Source: Rhodobacter sp. CZR27
Lineage (GTDB): Bacteria; Pseudomonadota; Alphaproteobacteria; Rhodobacterales; Rhodobacteraceae
DNA length: 64,000 nt
Reading direction: 5' to 3'
Assembly (NCBI RefSeq): GCF_002407205.1
Contig: NZ_CP023548.1
Coordinates: 520,501-584,500, forward strand
In this document: in pieces, positions 20,090 to 29,114 of the stretch
Layout: every line of letters begins with the position of its first letter
Position numbering within the stretch: position 1 is the stretch's first letter
The notes under the pieces: model-generated
The model's database searches: none
Seen by the model: only the letters and a program-made list of their open reading frames with translations
Told to the model about the DNA's origin: nothing
Translations under genes and position numbers: made by a program

Positions 20090-21871
20090 ATGATGTTCGG
20101 GCTGGAACTGCCGGATCCTCTGCAGGCCCAAGCGGCGCTTGCCATCGTTGCGGGAATGCTTGTCCTGTTCGTCCGCGAGACCTTCCCGGTCGAGGTCACG
20201 GCCGTCGCCGGGGCAGCGCTGATGCTGGCGCTGGGCATCCTGCCGCAGGACGATGCGCTGGACGTGCTGTCCAATCCCGCGCCCTGGACCATCGCGGGGC
20301 TCTTCATCCTCGCGGGGGCGCTGGTCCGGACGGGCACGCTGGACTGGGTGACGCAACTGGCCATCCGCCACGTGTCGGAAAGGCCGGTGCGCACGCTGGC
20401 GATCATGTCGGTGACCGTTCTGGGCATGTCCGCCTTCATCAACAACACCCCCGTCGTGGTGGTGATGATCCCGGTCTTCATGCAGATCGCCCGCGAGATG
20501 AAGGTGGCCCCGTCGAAGATCATGATCCCGCTCAGCTACCTGTCGATCTTCGGGGGCACGATCACGCTCATCGGCACGTCGACGAACCTTCTGGTCGATG
20601 GCGTGGCGCAGGAATCCGGGCTGGAGGCGTTCTCGATCTTCGAGATCACGCCGCTCGGGCTGATCATGGCGGCGCTGGGCGTCGGCTACCTGTGGCTCTT
20701 CGCCGGCCGGCTGCTGCCCGACCGCGACAGCCTGGGCATGATGCTGACCGACCGCAGCCGGATGAAGTTCTTCACCGAGGTGGCGGTGCCGGAAGGCTCG
20801 GCGCTGATCGGCCGCCGGGTCGAGGATGTGGACCTGTTCAGGCGCGAGAGCCTGCGCGTGATCGACGTGCTGCGCGGCGACGCGTCGTTGCGCCGGAACC
20901 TCGCCGAGGTCACGCTGGAGGCCGGTGACCGCATCGTGCTGCGCACCCCGATGTCGGAGGTGCTGAGCCTGCAGGCGAGCCGCGAGGTGCGGCTGGTGGA
21001 CAAGCTGTCCTCGGTCCAGACCAACGTGGTCGAGGTGCTGATCACGCCCGGCTGCTTCATGGTCGGCCGGTCGCTGGGGGCGATGCGGCTCAGGCGGCGC
21101 TACGGCGTCTATGTGCTGGCCGTGCACCGCCGCAACCAGAACATCGGGCGCCAGCTGGACGACCTGGTGGTGCAGGTGGGCGACACGCTGCTGCTGGAAG
21201 GGGCGTCGGCGGATATCGAGCGGCTGGCCTCGGACATGCAGGTGGTCGATATCGCCAGACCCTCCGAACGGGCCTATCGCCGCGACCGCGCGCCGATCGT
21301 GCTGGGCGTCCTTGCGGCGGTCGTCGTGCTCTCGGCGCTTGACATTGCCCCGATCGTCATCCTGTCGCTCATGGGTGTCGCGGTGGTGCTGGTCTCGGGC
21401 TGCATCGATGCCGAAGAGGCCTTTGGCTATGTCGAGGGGCGGCTCCTGGCGCTCATCTTCGCGATGCTCGCGGTGGGCGCAGGGCTCGAGAACTCGGGCG
21501 CGGTGCGGATGATCGTCGACGCGGCGACGCCGCTGATGCAGGGGCTGCCGCCCTTCGCGCTGATCTTCGTCGTCTATTCGCTGACCTCGCTGATGACCGA
21601 GGTGGTAAGCAACAATGCCGTGGCGGTGATCCTGACGCCCATCGTCGTGGGCCTCGCGCTGTCGCTTGGCGTCGATCCGCGACCCTTCGTGGTGGCGGTG
21701 ATGTTCGGTGCCTCGGCCAGTTTCGCCACGCCCATCGGCTACCAGACCAATACGCTGGTCTATGGCCCCGGCGGCTACCGCTTCACCGACTTCCTGCGCG
21801 TGGGTCTGCCGCTGAACCTTCTGATGATGGTGGCGATGAGCCTGCTGATCCCGCTGTTCTTCCCGTTCTGA
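20090..21871 (+). CDS. SLC13-family permease with central TrkA-C (RCK) domains
   Basis: Inner-membrane anion/sodium symporter-like protein of 593 residues. Hydrophobic blocks flank a soluble centre. The N-terminal half carries INNTPVVVVMIPVF and GGTITLIGTSTNLLVDG, the paired hairpin signatures of the DASS fold. The middle (about 220-395) holds two TrkA-C-like domains with GSALIGRRVEDVDL, LEAGDRIVLRTP and VQVGDTLLLEG. The C-terminal half repeats the fold with VVSNNAVAVILTPI and PIGYQTNTLVYGPGG. The substrate is not predictable (sulfate, phosphate or dicarboxylate in relatives). Two adjacent ATGs (20090, 20093) follow GGGAGAG. Confidence 0.9.
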   Translation: MMFGLELPDPLQAQAALAIVAGMLVLFVRETFPVEVTAVAGAALMLALGILPQDDALDVLSNPAPWTIAGLFILAGALVRTGTLDWVTQLAIRHVSERPVRTLAIMSVTVLGMSAFINNTPVVVVMIPVFMQIAREMKVAPSKIMIPLSYLSIFGGTITLIGTSTNLLVDGVAQESGLEAFSIFEITPLGLIMAALGVGYLWLFAGRLLPDRDSLGMMLTDRSRMKFFTEVAVPEGSALIGRRVEDVDLFRRESLRVIDVLRGDASLRRNLAEVTLEAGDRIVLRTPMSEVLSLQASREVRLVDKLSSVQTNVVEVLITPGCFMVGRSLGAMRLRRRYGVYVLAVHRRNQNIGRQLDDLVVQVGDTLLLEGASADIERLASDMQVVDIARPSERAYRRDRAPIVLGVLAAVVVLSALDIAPIVILSLMGVAVVLVSGCIDAEEAFGYVEGRLLALIFAMLAVGAGLENSGAVRMIVDAATPLMQGLPPFALIFVVYSLTSLMTEVVSNNAVAVILTPIVVGLALSLGVDPRPFVVAVMFGASASFATPIGYQTNTLVYGPGGYRFTDFLRVGLPLNLLMMVAMSLLIPLFFPF

Positions 21872-21886
21872 CTTGAGGCCGCGGGC

Positions 21887-21916
21887 TTGCGGCCCCCCGG
21901 GGCCGTGGGCTATAGG
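21887..21916 (+). promoter_or_regulatory. Candidate sigma-70 promoter of yebC
   Basis: TTGCGG at 21887-21892 and CTATAGG ending at 21916 are 17-18 bases apart, about 30 bases before the yebC start. The CTATAGGCGCC form is common for housekeeping promoters in GC-rich alphaproteobacteria. Confidence 0.5.
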
Positions 21917-21945
21917 CGCCCCACATCAAAGGATCGGAGAGGGTC

Positions 21946-22692
21946 ATGGCGGGCCATTCCAAATGGGCGAACATCCAGCATCGCAAGGGCAAGCAGGACA
22001 AGCTGCGCTCGAAGATGTTCTCGAAGCTGGCGAAGGAGATCACCGTCGCCGCCAAGATGGGTGACCCCGATCCCGACAAGAACCCGCGCCTGCGCCTTGC
22101 CGTGAAGGCGGCGAAGGCCGTGTCGATGCCCAAGGACGTGATCGAACGCGCGATCAAGAAGTCGCAGGGTGGCGATGCCGAGGATTACTCGGAAATCCGC
22201 TACGAGGGCTATGGCCCGAACGGCATCGCGATCATCGTCGAGACGATGACCGACAACGTGAACCGCACGGCCTCGAACGTGCGCAGCTACTTCACCAAGT
22301 TTGGCGGCAACCTCGGAACCACCGGCTCGGTCAGCTTCATGTTCGACCGGGTGGGCGAGATCACCTACAAGCCCGCCGCCGGCGATGCCGACACGGTGAT
22401 GATGGCCGCGATCGAGGCCGGCGCGGACGATGTCGAATCGGACGAGGACGGCCACTGGATCTACTGCCCCGACACCAGCCTGAACGAGGTCAGCGAGGCG
22501 CTCGAGAAGGTTCTGGGTGAAAGCGAGGAAGCCAAGCTCGTCTGGAAGCCGCAGAACCGCACCAACGTCGACCTCGAGACCGCGACGAAGCTGATGAAGC
22601 TGATCGACGCGCTGGAAGAGGATGACGACGTGCAGACGGTCACCGCGAACTTCGACATCCCCGAGGACGTGGCGGCGAAGCTCGACGCCTGA
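21946..22692 (+). CDS. yebC: YebC/PmpR-family regulator
   Basis: A 248-residue protein, full length for the family. It opens with [18 protein letters not shown] and contains [32 protein letters not shown] and the C-terminal [16 protein letters not shown]. Members are described as DNA-binding regulators (PmpR) or as factors that relieve ribosome stalling; which role applies here cannot be read from sequence. Often linked to ruvC in other bacteria, but not here. Confidence 0.95.
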   Translation: MAGHSKWANIQHRKGKQDKLRSKMFSKLAKEITVAAKMGDPDPDKNPRLRLAVKAAKAVSMPKDVIERAIKKSQGGDAEDYSEIRYEGYGPNGIAIIVETMTDNVNRTASNVRSYFTKFGGNLGTTGSVSFMFDRVGEITYKPAAGDADTVMMAAIEAGADDVESDEDGHWIYCPDTSLNEVSEALEKVLGESEEAKLVWKPQNRTNVDLETATKLMKLIDALEEDDDVQTVTANFDIPEDVAAKLDA

Positions 22693-22992
22693 GGGCGGAG
22701 GAGCGGGCGGGTCCGGCCGGGGGTCGGGCCCATCCTTGTGTCCCGCGCGACATGCGTTCGGCCGGTCCTCCGGTTCCGGGGCGATTTCCCGGCCGGTCGA
22801 GGCTATGGCGTGCCTGCACGCGCAGGGACCCCGGTAGCCCGGGCCGCGTCGCCGATACTCAGGGCCGCACGTTCCTGCACGCGCAGGTACGCCGGACCTG
22901 CCGGCCGGCCCCCGCGAAGGGCCGTCGACGGCGACCCGGCCCCGGCTGAACGGACCTTGCGGCGGCGGGACGGATCGGATTGACTGCCGGCC
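22693..22992. other. 300-base gap with two copies of a 14-base dyad
   Basis: No convincing gene. Two exact copies of CCTGCACGCGCAGG, each able to fold as a 5-bp stem with a 4-base loop, lie at 22813-22826 and 22874-22887, 61 bases apart. Flanks share only scattered bases (an AC two bases after each copy). No third copy is found one period upstream or downstream, so this is not a CRISPR array. Confidence 0.6.
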
Positions 22993-23904
22993 ATGAGCGC
23001 CCATCCCGCCGATCCAAGCCGGACTCGCACGCTGGAGGGCGTGCTCTGGATGCTGGGGTCCGGCCTCAGCTTCGTGGGCGTGACGGGCATCGTCCGCTAT
23101 CTCGGCCCCGAGATCCCGGCGGCGCAGGGCGCCTTCATCCGCTTTGCCTTCGGGGTGCTGTTCCTGCTGCCGACACTCCTGCCGGTGCTGCGGCAGGGAT
23201 TCGCCCCGGGCACGCTGAGGCTCTATTCGTTGCGCGGCGCGTTCCATACCGCCGCCGTGATCTGCTGGTTCTACGCTATGGCGCGGATCCCGGTGGCCGA
23301 GGTGACGGCCATCGGCTACCTCAACCCGGTTCTCGTGACGGTCGGCGCGGCACTGTTCTTCGGCGAGCGGCTGGCGCTGCGGCGTGTGCTTGCGGTCGCC
23401 GTGGCGCTGGTGGGCGCGCTGGTGGTGCTGCGGCCCGGCCTGCGCGAGCTGTTGCCGGGGCATCTGTCGCAGCTTGCGGCGGCGGTGTTCTTCGCCTTCA
23501 GCTACCTGATGGCCCGCAGGCTTTCGGACCTCGCGGGGGCGGGGACGATCGTGGCGATGATGTCGCTGATGGTGACGGTCGGTCTTCTGCCGTTCGCGCT
23601 TCTGGTCTGGGTGCCGGTGGGGGCGGAACAGCTTCTGTGGCTGGCGCTGGTGGCGGCCTTCGCGACCTCCGGGCACTATTGCATGACCCGGGCCTTTTCG
23701 GCGGCCCCCCTGACCGTGACGCAGCCCGTCACCTTCCTGCAACTGGTCTGGGCCACGCTGCTCGGTGCGCTGGCCTTCGGGGAACCGGTCGATCCCTACG
23801 TGCTTCTGGGGGGCGGCATCATCATCGGCGCCATAAGCTACATCACCTGGCGCGAATCCGTCTTGCGGCGAAAGGCGAGCGGACCTGCGGTCGCAGATAC
23901 CTAG
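22993..23904 (+). CDS. EamA/DMT-family transporter
   Basis: Drug/metabolite-transporter superfamily protein of 303 residues with ten hydrophobic segments in two homologous EamA halves. The first half has GLSFVGVTGIVRYL and GAFHTAAVICWFYAMARIPVAEVTAIGYLNPV. The second half has GHYCMTRAFSAAPLTVTQPVTFLQLVWATLLG, the typical end of each repeat. Substrate unknown; related proteins export amino acids or metabolites. The gene stands alone, preceded by the dyad-containing gap. Confidence 0.9.
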   Translation: MSAHPADPSRTRTLEGVLWMLGSGLSFVGVTGIVRYLGPEIPAAQGAFIRFAFGVLFLLPTLLPVLRQGFAPGTLRLYSLRGAFHTAAVICWFYAMARIPVAEVTAIGYLNPVLVTVGAALFFGERLALRRVLAVAVALVGALVVLRPGLRELLPGHLSQLAAAVFFAFSYLMARRLSDLAGAGTIVAMMSLMVTVGLLPFALLVWVPVGAEQLLWLALVAAFATSGHYCMTRAFSAAPLTVTQPVTFLQLVWATLLGALAFGEPVDPYVLLGGGIIIGAISYITWRESVLRRKASGPAVADT

Positions 23905-23912
23905 AGTTGAAT

Positions 23913-23942
23913 TTGACAGTCTGAAACGGGCCCGCTTAGACA
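23913..23942 (+). promoter_or_regulatory. Candidate promoter of the ugd-galE operon
   Basis: A perfect TTGACA at 23913-23918 is followed after 17-18 bases by TTAGAC/TAGACA ending at 23942, about 30 bases before the ugd start codon. Confidence 0.5.
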
Positions 23943-23971
23943 GGCTCACGAGAGAAAGGACGCACTTTTCC

Positions 23972-25276
23972 ATGAAGATCGCGATGATCGGCACAGGCTA
24001 TGTGGGCCTCGTCTCGGGCGTCTGCTTTTCCGACTTCGGGCACGAGGTGGTCTGCGTCGACAAGGACCCCTCCAAGATCGCCAAGCTGAACGACGGCAAG
24101 GTGCCGATCTTCGAGCCGGGGCTGGATGCGCTGATGGCGCGCAACGTCGCCGCCGGCCGGCTCAGCTTCACGCTCGATCTGGCCGAGGCGATGCGCGGCG
24201 CCGAGGCGGTGTTCATCGCCGTGGGCACGCCCACGCGGCGCGGCGACGGCCATGCCGACCTGACCTATGTGATGGCCGCGGCCGAGGAGATCGCCCACGC
24301 GCTTGAACATTACGCGGTGGTGGTGACCAAATCGACCGTGCCGATCGGCACCAACCGCAAGGTGGCCGAGGTGATCCGCGGGGCCAATCCGGCCGCCGAT
24401 TTCGACGTGGCCTCAAACCCCGAATTCCTGCGTGAAGGCGCGGCCATCGACGACTTCATGCGCCCGGACCGCGTGGTGGTGGGCGTGGAATCCGAGCGGG
24501 CGAAGCAGGTGATGGCCGACATCTACCGCCCGCTGTTCCTGCGCGACTTCCCGGTGGTCTATACCGGGCTGGAGAGCGCCGAGATGATCAAATATGCCGC
24601 GAACGCCTTCCTCGCGACGAAGATCACCTTCATCAACGAGATCGCCGCGCTTTGCGAACGGGTGGGTGCCGACATCAAGGCCGTGTCGAAGGGCATGGGC
24701 CTCGACGGGCGGATCGGCAACAAGTTCCTGCACGCCGGGCCGGGCTATGGCGGCTCGTGTTTCCCCAAGGATACCAAAGCGCTGGCGCGGATGGGGCAGG
24801 AACATGCCTCTCCCATCCAGATCGTCGAGACGGTCATCAAGGTCAATGACGAGATCAAGCGCCGCATGATCGAGAAGATCGAGGATCTCTGCGACGGCTC
24901 GTGCCGCGACAAGACCATCGCCGTCCTGGGCGTGACCTTCAAGCCCAACACCGACGACATGCGCGACGCGCCCTCGCTGACCATCGTGCCGGCGCTGATC
25001 GGGGCAGGGGCGAAGGTCCGCGTGGTCGACCCGCAGGGCCGGCACGAGGGCGAGACGCTGCTGCCCGGCGTCCGCTGGATGGAGGATGCCTATGCCGCGG
25101 CCGAGGGCGCCTCGGTGCTGGTGATCCTGACCGAATGGAACGAGTTCCGCGCGCTCGACCTGTCCCGGCTGGCCCGTGTCATGGCCGAGCCGAAGATGGC
25201 CGACCTGCGCAACGTCTATGCGCCGGCCGATGCGGCAAGGGCCGGCTTCACCACTTACGTCGGGGTCGGCCGCTAG
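23972..25276 (+). CDS. ugd: UDP-glucose 6-dehydrogenase
   Basis: Oxidises UDP-glucose to UDP-glucuronate with two NAD, supplying capsule/LPS sugars. It is 434 residues. The NAD-binding start is MKIAMIGTGYVGLVSGVCFSDFGHEV, followed by TKSTVPIGTN, NPEFLREGAAIDD and the catalytic-cysteine motif GPGYGGSCFPKDTKAL. The C-terminal domain carries GVTFKPNTDDMRDAPSL. It leads a run with galE, an IMPase-family gene and a lytic transglycosylase. Confidence 0.96.
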   Translation: MKIAMIGTGYVGLVSGVCFSDFGHEVVCVDKDPSKIAKLNDGKVPIFEPGLDALMARNVAAGRLSFTLDLAEAMRGAEAVFIAVGTPTRRGDGHADLTYVMAAAEEIAHALEHYAVVVTKSTVPIGTNRKVAEVIRGANPAADFDVASNPEFLREGAAIDDFMRPDRVVVGVESERAKQVMADIYRPLFLRDFPVVYTGLESAEMIKYAANAFLATKITFINEIAALCERVGADIKAVSKGMGLDGRIGNKFLHAGPGYGGSCFPKDTKALARMGQEHASPIQIVETVIKVNDEIKRRMIEKIEDLCDGSCRDKTIAVLGVTFKPNTDDMRDAPSLTIVPALIGAGAKVRVVDPQGRHEGETLLPGVRWMEDAYAAAEGASVLVILTEWNEFRALDLSRLARVMAEPKMADLRNVYAPADAARAGFTTYVGVGR

Positions 25277-25285
25277 GAGATGCGA

Positions 25286-26269
25286 ATGGGTGATCGGGTT
25301 CTGGTGACGGGCGGCGCGGGCTATATCGGCTCGCACGCCTGCAAGGTGTTGAAGCGCGCGGGATTCGAGCCCGTCACCTTCGACAACCTGTCGACCGGCT
25401 GGGCGGGGGCGGTGAAGTTCGGCCCGCTCGCCTGCGGGGACCTGATGGACCGCGCCTCGATCGACGCGACGCTGGAGGAATGGAAGCCTGTCGCGGTGAT
25501 GCATTTCGCGGCGCTCTCGCTGGTGGGCGAATCCATGCGCGATCCCGCGACCTACTGGCGGGTGAACGTGACCGGCGCGCTGAACCTGATCGAGGCGACG
25601 GTGGCGCATGGCATCCGCAACTTCGTCTTCTCCTCGACCTGCGCGACCTATGGCGATCAGGATGGCGTGGTGCTTGACGAGGATACGCCGCAGCGCCCGA
25701 TCAACGCCTATGGCGCCTCGAAGCGCGCCATCGAGGAGATGCTGGCCAACTTCGGCGCTTCCTTCGGGCTCAATCACACGATCTTCCGCTATTTCAACGT
25801 GGCGGGCGCCGACCCCGAGGCCGAGATCGGCGAGCAGCACGAGCCCGAGACGCATCTGATCCCGCTGATGCTGGATGCTGTGGCGGGCAAGCGGCCGGCG
25901 CTGACCGTCTTCGGCACCGATTATCCGACGCATGACGGCACCTGCATCCGCGACTATGTGCACGTGATGGATCTGGCGCAGGCGCATGTGCTGGGGCTGA
26001 ACCGGCTGCTCGACGGCGGGGCGAGCCGGGTGTTCTGCCTTGGCACCGGGCGCGGCTTCTCGGTCCGCGAGGTGATCGAGCATTCGCGCGCCGTCACCAA
26101 CCGCGAGGTTCCCATCGTCTATGGCGACCGCCGGCCGGGCGACGCGACGGCGCTGGTCTGCGGCTCGGAACGCGCGGTGAAGGAGCTTGGGTGGGAGCCG
26201 GGCCTGTCGACCCTGCCGCACATGATCGCCGATGCCTGGCGCTGGCATCAGGCGCCGAAACACACATGA
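25286..26269 (+). CDS. galE: UDP-glucose 4-epimerase
   Basis: SDR-family epimerase linking UDP-glucose and UDP-galactose, 327 residues. I use ATG 25286 (MGDRVLVTGGAGYIGSHAC), six bases after AGGAG; ATG 25280 is too close to that site. Signatures are the GGAGYIGS NAD motif, FSSTCATYGD (catalytic Ser/Thr), YGASKRAIEEML (Tyr and Lys of YxxxK) and TCIRDYVHVMDLA. The gene starts nine bases after ugd, so both act on the same nucleotide-sugar pool. Confidence 0.96.
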   Translation: MGDRVLVTGGAGYIGSHACKVLKRAGFEPVTFDNLSTGWAGAVKFGPLACGDLMDRASIDATLEEWKPVAVMHFAALSLVGESMRDPATYWRVNVTGALNLIEATVAHGIRNFVFSSTCATYGDQDGVVLDEDTPQRPINAYGASKRAIEEMLANFGASFGLNHTIFRYFNVAGADPEAEIGEQHEPETHLIPLMLDAVAGKRPALTVFGTDYPTHDGTCIRDYVHVMDLAQAHVLGLNRLLDGGASRVFCLGTGRGFSVREVIEHSRAVTNREVPIVYGDRRPGDATALVCGSERAVKELGWEPGLSTLPHMIADAWRWHQAPKHT

Positions 26270-26279
26270 GGACAACCGC

Positions 26280-27074
26280 TTGACCGATCCCGTCGCCGCC
26301 CGTCTCGACGCTGCACAGGAGGTGGCGGCGGAAGCCGGGCGCCTCGCGCTCGATTTCTTCGCGCACCGCGAGAGCCTTGCCATCGAGGCCAAGGCCAGCC
26401 CGCAGGACATCGTCAGCCGCGCCGACCGCGAGGTCGAGACGCTGATCCGCGACCGCCTCGCCGCAGCGTTCCCCGAGGACGGCTTTCTGGGCGAGGAGCA
26501 TGGCGCGCAGGAGGGCAGCAGCGGCTTCACCTGGGTGATCGACCCGATCGACGGCACCTCGCCCTTCCTTGCCGGTTTGCCGCACTGGTGCGTGGTGCTC
26601 GCGCTGGTGCGGGACGGCGAGACGGTCGCCGGCGTGATCGAGCATCCGCTGGCGCAGGAGACCTTCACCGCGCGCCGCGGCCACGGCGCCCATCTCAACG
26701 GCCAGCGCCTGACCGCGCGGCCTGACCTGCGGATCTCGAACTGCAACGTGGCGCTGGGCGCAAGCCACCGCACATCCCCGGATTTCGCCTCGGCGCTGGT
26801 GCGGGAACTCATGCGCCGCGGTGGCATCTTCTACCGCAACGGCTCGGGCGCGATCATGCTCGCCTCGGTCGCGGCGGGCCGGCTTGGCGGCTATTACGAG
26901 CCGCACATGCATCCCTGGGACTGCCTTGCGGCGCTTCTGATGGTCGAGGAGGCGGGCGGACGATCCGCCCCCTTCCCGAAATGCCCCGGTGGTGGCATGG
27001 TGCTCGTCGCCGCACCGAACGTGTGGGACGAATTGCAAGCCGTCGTGAAGGCAGCAGAGGGACAGGCAGGATGA
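26280..27074 (+). CDS. Inositol-monophosphatase-family phosphatase
   Basis: Mg/Li-type phosphatase of 264 residues. The start is TTG 26280, eight bases after GAGGA; the in-frame ATG at 26232 lies inside galE. Metal-site motifs are VSRADREVETLIRDRL, FLGEEHG, WVIDPIDGTSPFLAG and MHPWDCLAALLMVEEAGG. The substrate could be inositol phosphate, histidinol phosphate, or a sugar or adenosine phosphate; the nucleotide-sugar context favours a sugar phosphate, but this is inference. Its stop overlaps the next start. Confidence 0.85.
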   Translation: MTDPVAARLDAAQEVAAEAGRLALDFFAHRESLAIEAKASPQDIVSRADREVETLIRDRLAAAFPEDGFLGEEHGAQEGSSGFTWVIDPIDGTSPFLAGLPHWCVVLALVRDGETVAGVIEHPLAQETFTARRGHGAHLNGQRLTARPDLRISNCNVALGASHRTSPDFASALVRELMRRGGIFYRNGSGAIMLASVAAGRLGGYYEPHMHPWDCLAALLMVEEAGGRSAPFPKCPGGGMVLVAAPNVWDELQAVVKAAEGQAG

Positions 27075-27523
27075 AGGGCAGGATGGGCGCCGCGGCTGTC
27101 GCGGTGGCGCTAATGTTGGCGGGCTGTGGCGGAGGGGACCGCGAGCCGGCTCCGACCCGCGGACCCTCGGGATCCCCCGAGGTGATGCGCTTGGTGACCG
27201 ATTACGCGCGGCAGTATCAGGTGCCGCCGTCGCTGATGCACCGCGTGGTGCGGCACGAAAGCGGCTACAACCCGGCCGCGCGCAACGGCCCCTACATGGG
27301 GCTCATGCAGATCGCGCCGCAGACCGCGCGCACGATGGGCCATCGCGGGCCGGCGGAAAGCCTGCTCGATGCCGAGACCAACCTGCGCTATGGCGGGAAA
27401 TACCTGCGCGGCGCCTGGCTCGTGTCCCGCGGCAACGAGGAGCGGGCGATCGAGTGGTATCGCAAGGGCTACTATTACGAGGCCAAGCGGATGGGCCTTC
27501 TGGAAGAGACCGGCCTTCGCTGA
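27071..27523 (+). CDS. Small lytic transglycosylase lipoprotein
   Basis: A 150-residue SLT-domain protein. The N-terminus has a lipobox (LMLAGC) giving a lipidated Cys near residue 18. The catalytic segment is VPPSLMHRVVRHESGYNPAARNG, with the Glu of RHESG as the general acid. It is followed by MGLMQIAPQTARTMG and LRYGGKYLRGAW. It cleaves peptidoglycan glycan chains in the periplasm. ATGA overlap with the IMPase gene suggests coupling to the ugd-galE operon, perhaps to open the wall for surface polysaccharide export. Confidence 0.85.
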   Translation: MKGRMGAAAVAVALMLAGCGGGDREPAPTRGPSGSPEVMRLVTDYARQYQVPPSLMHRVVRHESGYNPAARNGPYMGLMQIAPQTARTMGHRGPAESLLDAETNLRYGGKYLRGAWLVSRGNEERAIEWYRKGYYYEAKRMGLLEETGLR

Positions 27524-27582
27524 CCCGTTCCGCGCGGCGGGACTTGCGCCGCGCCTCTTCTTCGCGCTAAGCCTGTGGCTGT

Positions 27583-27656
27583 GACAGGGGCGTCCGGGCA
27601 TCCGGGCTGAGAAGCACCCTTTGAACCTGAACCAGGTCATGCTGGCGGAGGAAGTC
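27583..27656 (+). promoter_or_regulatory. TPP riboswitch (thi box)
   Basis: The conserved thi-box core is plain: CTGAGA, then ACCCTTTGAACCTGA, then a GGTCATGCTGGCGGAGGAA tail, closed by a short GAC/GTC P1 pairing. It lies 60 bases upstream of thiM and should shut off the thiMED-YZX operon when thiamin pyrophosphate is high. Confidence 0.93.
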
Positions 27657-27691
27657 GCGGTGCTGCAGGTCCCCCCATGGATGCATGCCCT

Positions 27692-27717
27692 CGTTCTCCC
27701 TCTGCGGAAGGAGAGCG
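27692..27717 (+). promoter_or_regulatory. Hairpin sequestering the thiM ribosome-binding site
   Basis: CGTTCTCC at 27692-27699 can pair with GGAGAGCG at 27710-27717 (8 bp with one G-T wobble, 10-base loop), burying the GGAGA Shine-Dalgarno directly before the ATG at 27718. This fits translational control by the upstream TPP riboswitch. Confidence 0.55.
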
Positions 27718-28506
27718 ATGGAGAACTGCGGAGCCTATCTCGACACGATGCGGCGCACGGCGCCGCTGGTGCAGTGCATCACCAATTTCGTGGCGATGAA
27801 CGTCATGGCGAACGTGCTGCTGGCGGCGGGCGCCTCGCCCGCCATGGTGCATGACGCCGAGGAATCGGCCGAGTTCGCCGGCATCGCGCATGTCCTGACC
27901 ATCAACATGGGCACGCCCAGCCCGCGCTGGATCGAGGGCATGGTCGCGGCGGCCGAAGGCGCCGCGGCGGCGGGGCGGCCATGGGTGCTCGATCCGGTGG
28001 CGGTGGGGGCCACGGCGTTCCGGCGCGATCTGGGCGCGCGGCTTCTGGCGCTGAAGCCCGCGGTGATCCGCGGCAATGCCTCGGAGATCCTTGCCCTCGC
28101 CGGGGCCGGGGCGCGCGGCAAGGGCGCCGACAGCGCCGACCCGGTCGCCGCGGCGGAAGATGGCGCGCGGCGGCTCGCGGCATCCTCCGGGGCGGTGGTG
28201 GCGGTGACGGGGCCGGTCGATTTCGTCACCGATGGCGTCCGCGCCTTCCGCTGCGCCAATGGCCATGCGCTGATGCCGAAGGTCACCGCGCTTGGCTGTT
28301 CGCTGACCGGCATCGTCGGCGCCTTCGTCAGCGGCCAGCCGAGGCTCGAGGCGACGGTGGCGGCGCTCGCCTTCTTCGGCCTTGCCGGGGAACGCGCGGC
28401 CCATGGGGCCGAGGGGCCGGGCAGCTTCCAGGTCCGCTTCCTCGACGCGCTGCACGGGCTGACCGCTGCAGACCTCGACCGCGGCGCGCGGGTGGAGGCG
28501 GCATGA
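27718..28506 (+). CDS. thiM: Hydroxyethylthiazole kinase
   Basis: Phosphorylates the thiazole moiety of thiamin for salvage; 262 residues. Family blocks seen are RRTAPLVQCITNFVAMNVMANVLLAAGASPAM, PWVLDPVAVGATAFR, IRGNASEILALAG, VAVTGPVDFVTDG and the active-site region ALGCSLTGIVGAF, where the usual GTGCxL-type loop reads GCSLTG. The start is ATG 27718, right after GGAAGGAGAGCG. It is first in the riboswitch-controlled operon, and its stop overlaps thiE. Confidence 0.95.
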   Translation: MENCGAYLDTMRRTAPLVQCITNFVAMNVMANVLLAAGASPAMVHDAEESAEFAGIAHVLTINMGTPSPRWIEGMVAAAEGAAAAGRPWVLDPVAVGATAFRRDLGARLLALKPAVIRGNASEILALAGAGARGKGADSADPVAAAEDGARRLAASSGAVVAVTGPVDFVTDGVRAFRCANGHALMPKVTALGCSLTGIVGAFVSGQPRLEATVAALAFFGLAGERAAHGAEGPGSFQVRFLDALHGLTAADLDRGARVEAA

Positions 28507-29114
28507 ACCTCTCGCTCTATTTCGTGACGCCGGACGGGGGCGAGGGGCTCGAGGATCTGGTCCTTGCCGCCGTCCGGGGCGGCGCGACGCTGGTGCAGTT
28601 GCGCGACAAGCAGGCGCCGGACGCCGATCTGATCGACCGCGCCCGCCGGCTGGTCGCGATGCTTGCGCCGTTCGGCGTGCCGCTGATCGTGAACGACCGG
28701 GTCGAGGTGGTGCTGGCCTCGGGTGCGGCGGGTCTGCATGTCGGGCAGGGCGATCTGCCGGTCGAGGAGGCGCGGCGGCGGCTCGGCCCTGACCGGCTGC
28801 TGGGTCTTTCCGTCGAACGGCTGGAGCATGTGAAGGCCATGCCGCTCGGCCTCGTGGACTATGTCGGCGCCGGGCCGGTGCGGGCGACCGCCTCGAAGCC
28901 CGACCACGCGCCGCCCATCGGCTTCGAGGGGCTGGCCGCGCTGGTCGCCGCCGCGCCTGTTCCGGCGGTGGCGATCGGTGGCCTTGGCCCTGGCGATGCG
29001 GCGGCGGTGCGGCAGGCAGGGGCCGCGGGCATGGCGATCGTCTCGGCCATCGGTGCGGCGACGGACGCGGAAGCGGCGGCGCGCGCGCTGGCTTTCGAAT
29101 GGGGGCAGGCATGA
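28503..29114 (+). CDS. thiE: Thiamin-phosphate synthase
   Basis: Joins HMP-PP and thiazole phosphate to thiamin phosphate. It is 203 residues with a TIM-barrel fold: GGATLVQLRDKQ (pyrophosphate/Mg region), VPLIVNDRVEVVLASGAAGLHVGQGDLP, VDYVGAGPVRATASKPDH, and the phosphate-binding AIGGLGPGDAAAVRQAGAAGMAIVSAI. ATGA overlaps join it to thiM before and thiD after. Confidence 0.95.
   Translation: MNLSLYFVTPDGGEGLEDLVLAAVRGGATLVQLRDKQAPDADLIDRARRLVAMLAPFGVPLIVNDRVEVVLASGAAGLHVGQGDLPVEEARRRLGPDRLLGLSVERLEHVKAMPLGLVDYVGAGPVRATASKPDHAPPIGFEGLAALVAAAPVPAVAIGGLGPGDAAAVRQAGAAGMAIVSAIGAATDAEAAARALAFEWGQA

Noticed and set aside
22813..22887. CRISPR array
   Set aside because: Only two 14-base copies, no third at the same period, and no cas genes in the window.
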